Below, piece by piece: positions 14,840 through 20,471 of a stretch of 32,673 nucleotides of DNA. The DNA lies in NCBI GenBank assembly GCA_020832705.1, contig JAFIEE010000021.1:1-32673 (forward strand), given 5' to 3'. Made by a program: the position numbers and the translations under genes. Source of the stretch: Paracoccaceae bacterium (GTDB taxonomy: Bacteria; Pseudomonadota; Alphaproteobacteria; Rhodobacterales; Rhodobacteraceae). The notes below the pieces were generated by a model that saw only the letters and a list, made by a program, of their open reading frames with translations, was not told where the DNA came from and ran no database searches. How positions within the stretch are numbered: position 1 is the stretch's first letter; every line of letters starts with the position of its first letter.

Positions 14840-15359
14840 CAGGCCGCCGACCTCGACCCCCGCGCCTGCCAACATCTCGTCGGGGTTTGCGCCCGACAGC
14901 CGCCCATAGGCCGGAAAGGCGGGGATGTGGAACAGCACATGCCCGTCGGTCGCATAGGCCCGGCCTGCCGCGATCAACCCCGCGATCATGGCGATCATCT
15001 GCGAAATGTGGCCCGTCGCGCGCGGCTCGATATCCGGCGGGGTGACGCCAAGAGCCGACAGGTCAGCGTGATAGGTCCGCGTGAAGCGATCTGCGATCAC
15101 ATCGCAGGCCACGCGCTCGGCTGTGGCGGCGGCGATGATCTTGTCATCCACATCGGTGATGTTGCGCGCATAGGTGACGCGCGGGAACAGCGCGCAGGCG
15201 GCGCGCCAGCACGTCGAACACCACCGCAGGCCGCGCATTGCCGATATGGGCATAGGAATAGACTGTCGGCCCGCAGACATACATCCGCACATGGCCCGCA
15301 TCCTGCGGCACAAACGGCGCGACCTGCCGTCCCATCGAATTGAACAGGTTTAGCGCCAT
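14840..15359 (-). pseudogene. cysS: cysS-like cysteinyl-tRNA synthetase paralogue, frameshifted and truncated
   Basis: The ATG at 15359 overlaps the GTPase stop by one base (TGATG). The N-terminus is typical Cys[14 protein letters not shown], then [20 protein letters not shown] with the zinc-ligand Cys and the HIGN signature. A frameshift near 15190-15205 breaks the frame inside '[20 protein letters not shown]'. The second frame continues [20 protein letters not shown] to '[20 protein letters not shown]', then homology ends at about 14840-14860. Only about 165 of the usual 450-500 residues remain, and KMSKS is lost. Its position behind a COG0523 GTPase and next to a hisI paralogue matches known Zur-regulated sets containing duplicated CysRS. 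The functional cysS must lie elsewhere. Confidence 0.85.
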
Positions 15360-16468
15360 CAGAACGGCTGCTCCAGCGTGTGCAGGATCAAGCCCTCAGC
15401 CCCCTCACCCGCCTGGGGGCGCATGCGCAGCACCGCGAGGCTGTCTTCGAGGTCGGATTTCGGAATATCCCGCGCGATCACGACGACACGGCTGGTGGTG
15501 TCCCCGTCCTGCCAGCCCTCCAGCGGCACGGGCGGCTCGAAGATGTGCTGGACCCCGTGAAAGACGAAGGGCTTGGGCACGCTTTCGATATGCACGATCC
15601 CCTTCATCCGCAGGATGTCGGGGCCGCGCAGCGCGATCAGCGTATCCAGCCAGAAATCGAAGATCTGGGCCGGGATCGGGGCATCCAGCGTGATCGAAGC
15701 GGTGGCGATCCGGTCGTCCGAAGCATGGTGCGAGGGCGTGCCGAGATCGACCAAGGGCCCTTTCTTCGGCAGGCTCAGGCCGGAAAGTCCGGCCAGGGGA
15801 TCGGGGGCAGGCTGCGCCAGCCATGTGATGGCATGATCTGGTGCCATCGAACGGCGCAGAGCACCAAGGCCGAACAGCGCACCCGGCGGCACGGCGCCCT
15901 TGACGGCGGCAATACGCGGCGCGCCCGGGTTCAGCCTGTCCAGCCGCGCCCCGAGAGCGGCCAGCGCTTTCGGATCCACAAGATCGGTCTTGGTCAGCAC
16001 AATCCGGTCGGCCATGGCCACCTGCGACTGCGCTTCAAAATGGCGATCCAGCGTGGCAGCCCCCAGCACCGCATCAACCGCCGTCACGACCCCGTCCAGC
16101 GCATAGTTGGGCGCCAGCACCGGATCGACCAGCAGCGTGTGATGGATCGGGCCGGGATCGGCGAGGCCCGTTGTTTCAATCACCACCCGGTCAAAGGACA
16201 GGTCCCCGCGGACCCGCCGCGCCAGCAGGGAAATCAGCGTCTTGGACAGATCGCCCCGGATCGAGCAGCAGATGCAGCCCGCAGGCATCAGGACGACATC
16301 CTCGGCTGCCTCCTCGATCAGGTCATGGTCCAGCCCCGCCTCGCCGAATTCGTTGACCACCACCGCGACCCGGCCTGCGGTCGGGTCATGCAGCAGACGG
16401 TTCAGAAGCGTGGTCTTGCCCGCGCCGAGAAAGCCGGTGAGCAGCGTGACGGGAATAGGATCGTGCAT
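15359..16468 (-). CDS. COG0523 (CobW/ZigA-type) GTPase, putative zinc metallochaperone
   Basis: 369 residues from the ATG at 16468; the frame runs open far upstream but across the divergent promoter and hisI. Walker A is GFLGAGKTT (12-20). The metal-binding CxCC motif is Cys64-Ile-Cys66-Cys67 in '[13 protein letters not shown]', followed by '[10 protein letters not shown]' and the nucleotide-specificity motif 'LTKTDLVD'. A CobW C-terminal domain covers roughly 260-360. It binds GTP and delivers metal in the cytoplasm. Assignment to zinc rather than cobalt rests on the perfect Zur-type box just upstream (16507-16521) and the linked hisI and cysS paralogues. It heads a minus-strand operon whose second gene, cysS, is now broken. 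Confidence 0.92.
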   Translation of the reverse strand: MHDPIPVTLLTGFLGAGKTTLLNRLLHDPTAGRVAVVVNEFGEAGLDHDLIEEAAEDVVLMPAGCICCSIRGDLSKTLISLLARRVRGDLSFDRVVIETTGLADPGPIHHTLLVDPVLAPNYALDGVVTAVDAVLGAATLDRHFEAQSQVAMADRIVLTKTDLVDPKALAALGARLDRLNPGAPRIAAVKGAVPPGALFGLGALRRSMAPDHAITWLAQPAPDPLAGLSGLSLPKKGPLVDLGTPSHHASDDRIATASITLDAPIPAQIFDFWLDTLIALRGPDILRMKGIVHIESVPKPFVFHGVQHIFEPPVPLEGWQDGDTTSRVVVIARDIPKSDLEDSLAVLRMRPQAGEGAEGLILHTLEQPF

Positions 16469-16506
16469 GAGGGGGTTCCGGCTTGAATGTTCTGCGCGCA
16501 TATGAT

Positions 16507-16521
16507 TGTTATAATATAACA
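16507..16521. promoter_or_regulatory. Zur operator between the GTPase and hisI genes
   Basis: TGTTATAATATAACA matches the E. coli-type Zur core TGTTATANTATAACA at every defined position, in an AT-rich island of otherwise GC-rich DNA. It is 23 nt before the hisI ATG and 39 nt before the GTPase ATG, so one site can repress both divergent promoters when zinc is sufficient. Confidence 0.88.
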
Positions 16522-16543
16522 TAACATCCGACAAGGCCACTCC

Positions 16544-17029
16544 ATGCCCTCCCCCATTCTTCCTGTCACATTCCATCCCCGCCGCACGGTTGAGGAGGTC
16601 GAGGAAGGACAGATCCTCGCGCCAAAATTCGGGGCGGACGGCCTGATCCCCTGCGTCACGACCGATGCGGGCAGCGGCGAGGTGCTGATGCTGGGCTGGA
16701 TGAACGCCGACGCCCTGCGCCTGACCTTGGAGACAGGTGAGGCGCATTACTTCAGCAGGGCGCGGCAGGTGCTCTGGCGCAAGGGCGCGACATCGGGCCT
16801 GACGCAGCGCGTGATCGAGGCGCGGATCGATGACGATCAGGACGCGATCTGGCTGCGGGTCGAAGTTGCCGGGTCCGGCGCATCCTGCCATGTCGGCTAC
16901 AGGTCGTGTTTCTACCGCACCATCCCTGTCGGGCCGGATGCCGGCGGCGCGCTGCGCTTTAGCGAAACGGCCCGGAGCTTCGACCCGGTGGCCGTCTATG
17001 GCGACGCCCCCAACCCCACGCAACTGTAG
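16544..17029 (+). CDS. hisI: Phosphoribosyl-AMP cyclohydrolase paralogue, probably low-zinc form
   Basis: 161 residues, longer than the usual 115-140 by an N-terminal extension of about 25. It catalyses, or would catalyse, opening of the PR-AMP ring in histidine synthesis. Family blocks are clear: '[19 protein letters not shown]', '[19 protein letters not shown]', '[15 protein letters not shown]' and '[13 protein letters not shown]'. Canonical enzymes hold zinc with three cysteines, the first in a 'DCDxD' sequence. Here that residue is Asp97 (DDDQD), while Cys115 and Cys122 remain. This loss, with the Zur box 23 nt upstream, fits a substitute enzyme expressed in zinc starvation. The plus-strand genes downstream may form one operon with it. 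Confidence 0.88.
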   Translation: MPSPILPVTFHPRRTVEEVEEGQILAPKFGADGLIPCVTTDAGSGEVLMLGWMNADALRLTLETGEAHYFSRARQVLWRKGATSGLTQRVIEARIDDDQDAIWLRVEVAGSGASCHVGYRSCFYRTIPVGPDAGGALRFSETARSFDPVAVYGDAPNPTQL

Positions 17030-17038
17030 GAACCGCCC

Positions 17039-17173
17039 ATGGACGTCGCGCATGCCGTCGCCCACAAAGTCGCAATGCCGGGTTCCTCGGCCTTCAAGCC
17101 CGCCAGTCGTGCCCTGGGGCAACTCTGCGCCGCAGGCGCCGGACGGATCCGGGATCAGGTGATCACGTCATGA
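17039..17173 (+). CDS. Small hypothetical protein (44 aa) in the hisI operon
   Basis: Starts nine bases after the hisI stop with AGGAA before its ATG, and overlaps the next gene by ATGA (17170-17173); this spacing is the main evidence that it is translated. The product begins [20 protein letters not shown] and ends [10 protein letters not shown]. It has one cysteine, three histidines and no membrane segment. I recognise no family; it could also be the tail of a decayed gene. Confidence 0.45.
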   Translation: MDVAHAVAHKVAMPGSSAFKPASRALGQLCAAGAGRIRDQVITS

Positions 17174-17472
17174 TCCGAAGCGCTGGGCAGGAAAGCACGG
17201 CGGCCCGCGAACTGCGCCAGGCGGCTTCAAGCCTGTGGCATACGCAACGGGTCAAGCGGCTGGTGGGGGCGCGGTTGGCAATGGATGCCATGATTTCGGT
17301 GGTCGAGCTCCCTTGCCTCGACCCCGCTTGCCCCGACCCCGCAACCAGAATCACCATTCTTGGCTTCGATCTGACGCGCCGGACGCATGTGGTGCATCGC
17401 AGCGCGTCCAGGATCACATCTGCGGACATCGACACCATCTTGCCCGGCCTCCTGGCGATGCATCCCGATTGA
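17170..17472 (+). CDS. Hypothetical protein with a CxxxxC motif, Zur-linked locus
   Basis: 100 residues, start overlapping the previous stop by ATGA. The N-terminal half is helical and basic. The C-terminal half has a strand-turn-strand region with Cys49 and Cys54 in 'VVELPCLDPACPDPATRITI' and then 'ILGFDLTRRTHVVHR' and 'ITSADIDTILPGL'. The two cysteines and nearby histidines could bind a metal, but that is inference. It probably belongs to the hisI operon and so to the zinc regulon. Family not recognised. Confidence 0.6.
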   Translation: MIRSAGQESTAARELRQAASSLWHTQRVKRLVGARLAMDAMISVVELPCLDPACPDPATRITILGFDLTRRTHVVHRSASRITSADIDTILPGLLAMHPD

Positions 17473-17489
17473 CCGGGGAACCACGCAAA

Positions 17490-17504
17490 CGTAATGATAT
17501 CACA
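17490..17504. promoter_or_regulatory. Degenerate Zur-like box
   Basis: CGTAATGATATCACA shows the GT-AT-AT-AC pattern of the 16507-16521 box but matches only 10 of 14 defined Zur positions. It touches the ATG of the next gene. It may be a weak operator or chance. Confidence 0.3.
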
Positions 17505-17875
17505 TGCGCTTGAGACATGCCTTTCTGAACCGCCTTGCAGCTGCGCTGGTCGCGCTGGCTTTGGCTGTTCTGGGGTTTGGTCATGCGCCTGGACCAGGTG
17601 CTTCGGAGGATCCGCTGGTCTCGGCCTGGCTTCAGTCGGGCGGGTCGCTGGATGATCTCTGCCTAACGGAACCCGGTCACTCCGAGCATGGCAACCACGA
17701 TGATTGTCCGGTCTGTGCACTTGCGAAGTCTGTCGCCCTGCCGGCCCCCGGGTCGGTATCCGGGCCGGGGACGCGCCTTGTCGCCGTCCATCTGGCGCAA
17801 GGTGCAGCGCATCTCACCGATGGGCATGCACCGCGGGCACCCCCTGCGCGCGGTCCCCCTGCCTCTCTCGTCTGA
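17504..17875 (+). CDS. Secreted or membrane-tethered Cys/His protein, DUF2946-like
   Basis: 123 residues. A hydrophobic leader (about 9-24, NRLAAALVALALAVLGF) is followed by a Cys/His cluster: Cys53, His59, His62, His65, Cys68 and Cys71 in 'DDCPVCALAK'. The tail is rich in Ala, Pro and His. A leader plus a central CPxC with nearby histidines recalls DUF2946 proteins, often found next to metal-handling genes. The start is uncertain because the ATG directly follows the Zur-like palindrome and has no Shine-Dalgarno site, so a leaderless message or a later start is possible. A metal-binding periplasmic role is inferred from these residues and from ycnI and copCD downstream. Confidence 0.55.
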   Translation: MRLRHAFLNRLAAALVALALAVLGFGHAPGPGASEDPLVSAWLQSGGSLDDLCLTEPGHSEHGNHDDCPVCALAKSVALPAPGSVSGPGTRLVAVHLAQGAAHLTDGHAPRAPPARGPPASLV

Positions 17876-18014
17876 AGCCTGATCCTAGTCGCGCTTTTGC
17901 GGCGCGGCCTGACGCTCATTCACCCGAGAGAGGCTTCTCCTACGTTTCCGGACGCCTGCGGCTGTGGTCGCCCGTTGAGGCACGCCCGGCCCGCAGATCA
18001 TCGGCCTCCAGACC

Positions 18015-18161
18015 ATGGATGCCGAAATCGCCGATCTGACCGCCTTTCTGGATAGCCTGACGGATGAGGGATTCCTCACCGATCCGGCCTTTGCGAACCC
18101 CTGGCCGGAGGGACATCCGGCCACAGGCGCGGGCGCGACCCTGCCTGAAGACCCTTCATGA
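18015..18161 (+). pseudogene. C-terminal remnant of a di-haem cytochrome c peroxidase / MauG family gene
   Basis: 48 codons reading MDAEIADLTAFLDSLTDEGF and LTDPAFANPWPEG. The 'DLxAFLxSLTD' end is characteristic of the last helix of di-haem cytochrome peroxidases. No CxxCH haem site or other upstream part is present in 17876-18014, where I see nothing else. The ATG may be chance. The stop lies 17 bases before the ycnI start. Confidence 0.55.
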
Positions 18162-18178
18162 AACAGGAGAGAGACACC

Positions 18179-18763
18179 ATGAAGAAAACCCTGATGACCC
18201 TCGCAGCCCTGGCCTTGTCCGCACCCGCGGCCTTCGCCCATGCCACGTTTGAACAAAGTGAAGTCACCCAGAATGCGCGCGAGCGCATGGTGATCCGCGT
18301 CCCGCATGGCTGCGGTGCCGAGGCGACGCTGCGGGTGCGCGTTGCGATCCCCGACGGGATCAATGCCGTGCAGCCCATGGTCAAGGCCGGCTGGGAGCTG
18401 AGGGTGGTCACCGGCCCGCTGGCCGAACCCTACCACAGCCACGGGATGGAAATCACCGAAGGCGTGCGCGAGATCATCTGGGAGGGCGAGTTGCCCTCGG
18501 AGTTCTATGATGAATTCATCTTCCGCGCCCGCTTCACCGAGGCGCTGCCGGCCGGCGAGATGGTCTACATCCCCGTCGTGCAGGAATGCGCCACCGCCGC
18601 CGAGCGTTGGATCGAGATCCCGGCCGAGGGCCAGTCGGCGGGCGATCTGCGGTATCCCGCGCCGGGCGTGATGCTGCTGCCCGCCGCTGATCACGGGCAC
18701 TCCCACGGGCACAGCCACAGCCATTCCCACAGCCATTCCCACGGGCACAGCCACGGCAACTGA
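18179..18763 (+). CDS. ycnI: YcnI-family (DUF1775) periplasmic metal-binding protein with His-rich tail
   Basis: 194 residues from the ATG at 18179, preceded by AGGAGAG; another ATG at 18158 has no such site. The signal peptide ends 'AAFA', so the mature protein starts with His in HATFEQSE. This is the N-terminal histidine that in YcnI proteins forms a mononuclear copper site. Family tryptophans are present (AGWELRV, EIIWEGEL, ERWIEIP). The last 23 residues add a tail with 11 histidines alternating with Gly or Ser, which is not part of the core domain and would bind zinc, copper or nickel. It is followed by copCD, the usual YcnI-YcnJ pair. The setting next to Zur boxes suggests zinc as well as copper. 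Confidence 0.9.
   Translation: MKKTLMTLAALALSAPAAFAHATFEQSEVTQNARERMVIRVPHGCGAEATLRVRVAIPDGINAVQPMVKAGWELRVVTGPLAEPYHSHGMEITEGVREIIWEGELPSEFYDEFIFRARFTEALPAGEMVYIPVVQECATAAERWIEIPAEGQSAGDLRYPAPGVMLLPAADHGHSHGHSHSHSHSHSHGHSHGN
18692..18757 (+). repeat. In-frame short repeat coding the His-Gly/Ser tail of YcnI
   Basis: Imperfect 6-base units (cacggg, cacagc, cattcc) encode 11 histidines in 22 residues. Such tracts change length by slippage, so tail length may vary between strains. Confidence 0.8.
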
Positions 18764-18769
18764 GGATTT

Positions 18770-18809
18770 CACCGCCCCGGGTTTCGAGTCCCTTCGTACC
18801 GGGGCGGTG
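18770..18809 (+). terminator. Strong hairpin after ycnI (no T-run)
   Basis: CACCGCCCCGG (18770-18780) pairs perfectly with CCGGGGCGGTG (18799-18809) across an 18-base loop. It begins seven bases after the ycnI stop. Lacking a T-run, it may stabilise the ycnI message or pause polymerase. Confidence 0.5.
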
Positions 18810-18883
18810 GATGCGGCGCCGATCCGTCCCCGTTTTGGCACGCACACTTCCCGCCGGGTTCTGGCGCGATCCCACCCTACCCC

Positions 18884-18901
18884 GGCCCGGCGGGCCTTTT
18901 T
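18884..18901 (+). terminator. Rho-independent terminator or attenuator before copCD
   Basis: GGCCC-GGC-GGGCC followed by TTTTT (18897-18901), 15 bases before the copCD ATG. It would end the ycnI transcript, or act as an attenuator that sets how much copCD is made. Confidence 0.6.
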
Positions 18902-18915
18902 CGGGAATACTGCCG

Positions 18916-20448
18916 ATGTCTCTGCGCCATGTCATCCTTCTTGCCACCTTCCTCCTCGTGCTCATGCCCCTGCAGGCGCTGGCCCATGCGCAACTGCGCG
19001 GCGCCGAGCCCGGCTCCGGGGCGATCCTCGATGCCGCCCCGACCGAGGTGATCCTGACCTTCAACGAACCCATTGCCCCCTTGCAGGCACGGCTCTTCGG
19101 GCCGGATGGACGCGTGCAGGATGCCGAGGCCCGCGCCCAGGGCCCCGACCTGATCATCACCCTGCCGGACGGTCTGGCGCAGGGCACGCATGCGCTGTCC
19201 TGGCGCGTGGTCTCGGACGATGGCCACCCGGTCGGCGGGACGCATGTGTTTTCCATCGGCTTCGAGACGGGCGCGCCCCAGGCCGCGCCCGAGCCGGTGC
19301 CGTGGTTCGCGGCGCTGGCCCGCGGGGCGCTGACGCTGGCGCTGGTGCTGGGCGTGGGCGGCATGGTCTGGGCCGCGCTGTCGCACCGGCCTGCGCCAAG
19401 GCCGATTTCCTGGGCACTCTGGGCCGTTCCGCCCGCCGCGCTGGCGCTGATGGCCGCGCAGGCGATGGACCTGACCGGCGCCGGGGCGCAGACCCTGGCC
19501 GACCCCGCCGCCTGGGGGCTGGCTCTGACCTCGCCCTTTGCCCTGACCGCCGGGCTGGCGGTGATCGCCGCCGCGCTGGCCGCGACCGGGCGCAAACCGC
19601 CGGTTCTGGCCGCCTGGGCGCTGGCGGCGCTGTCCTTCGCCGCGGCCGGTCATGCGGCGCGGGCCGAACCCGTTCTGCTGATGGCACCGCTGATGTTCGG
19701 CCATGCGGCTGCACTGATCTTCTGGGCCGGTGCCCTGCCGGGCTTGCTGGCCATGCTGCGTGCCCCCGATGCGGCGGCGCAGATGGCGCGGTTCTCGCGC
19801 CTCGCGGTGCCGATGGTGGCGGTGCTGGTCCTGACCGGGGCGGCGCTCGCCTGGCGACAGGTCGAAACCCCAGCCGCGCTGCTCGGCACCGCCTATGGCT
19901 GGGTCCTGACCGCGAAACTGGCCTTGGTCGCCTTGGTGCTGGCGCTGGCTGCCCGGCACAGGCTGGTTCTGACTCCGCAACTGGCGCAAGGCGCACCGAC
20001 CGCACGCCCCGCCTTCGCCCGTTCTCTGCGGCTGGAACTGGTGCTGATGGTGGCGATCCTCGCGCTGACCGCCGGCTTCCGCGTCACGCCCCCGCCCCGC
20101 GCGCTGGCCGATCTGCCCGAGACCCGGGCCGAGTTGCACCTGCACGGCCGTCAGGCGATGGCCGACATCACCCTGATCCCCGGCCGCCCCGGCCCGAACC
20201 AAGTGGAAATCCTGCCGCTCGATGCGGATTTCCGACCGCTGACGCCCTTGGAGATCACGCTGTTTTTCAGCCGCCCGGCCGAGGGGCTGGAGGGGATCGA
20301 GTTGCGCGCTGAACGGGGCGCCGACGGGATCTGGCGCGCCGGGCCGGTGCACCTGCCGCCCGGTGGGCCACTCGATGTGGTGGCCGACATCCTGATCACC
20401 GATTTCCGCAAGGAGATGATCGGCGGCGAGATGGCGTTGTTGCCATGA
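18916..20448 (+). CDS. ycnJ: CopC-CopD fusion (YcnJ-like) copper resistance or import protein
   Basis: 510 residues from the ATG at 18916; the frame is open upstream through the terminator, so the internal ATG opening the signal sequence was chosen. The leader ends 'LQALA', leaving His24 as first residue of the CopC domain (about 24-118). The copper site is supported by that His and 'DDGHPVGGTH' (Asp102, His104). About eight membrane helices of a CopD domain follow (roughly 145-410). The C-terminal part (about 420-510) is a soluble beta-rich extracytoplasmic domain (TRAELHLHGRQAMADITLIP). It moves or binds copper across the inner membrane. It pairs with ycnI upstream. Confidence 0.9.
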   Translation: MSLRHVILLATFLLVLMPLQALAHAQLRGAEPGSGAILDAAPTEVILTFNEPIAPLQARLFGPDGRVQDAEARAQGPDLIITLPDGLAQGTHALSWRVVSDDGHPVGGTHVFSIGFETGAPQAAPEPVPWFAALARGALTLALVLGVGGMVWAALSHRPAPRPISWALWAVPPAALALMAAQAMDLTGAGAQTLADPAAWGLALTSPFALTAGLAVIAAALAATGRKPPVLAAWALAALSFAAAGHAARAEPVLLMAPLMFGHAAALIFWAGALPGLLAMLRAPDAAAQMARFSRLAVPMVAVLVLTGAALAWRQVETPAALLGTAYGWVLTAKLALVALVLALAARHRLVLTPQLAQGAPTARPAFARSLRLELVLMVAILALTAGFRVTPPPRALADLPETRAELHLHGRQAMADITLIPGRPGPNQVEILPLDADFRPLTPLEITLFFSRPAEGLEGIELRAERGADGIWRAGPVHLPPGGPLDVVADILITDFRKEMIGGEMALLP

Positions 20449-20449
20449 A

Positions 20450-20464
20450 TGTTATAAGGTAACA
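20450..20464. promoter_or_regulatory. Zur-like box upstream of the MFS-spermidine synthase fusion
   Basis: TGTTATAAGGTAACA matches 12 of 14 defined positions of TGTTATANTATAACA. It begins two bases after the copCD stop and ends seven bases before the next ATG. Repression would work by covering the promoter or start; it suggests the next gene belongs to the zinc regulon. Confidence 0.6.
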
Positions 20465-20471
20465 CCTCCGC

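Noticed and set aside
18692-18757. Short tandem units that could suggest a CRISPR or satellite
   Set aside because: Units are six bases and in frame with a His-rich protein tail; no spacers.
18877-20352. 491-codon open frame on the minus strand
   Set aside because: Antisense shadow of the CopC-CopD gene, with Arg/Gln/Gly-rich low-complexity translation.
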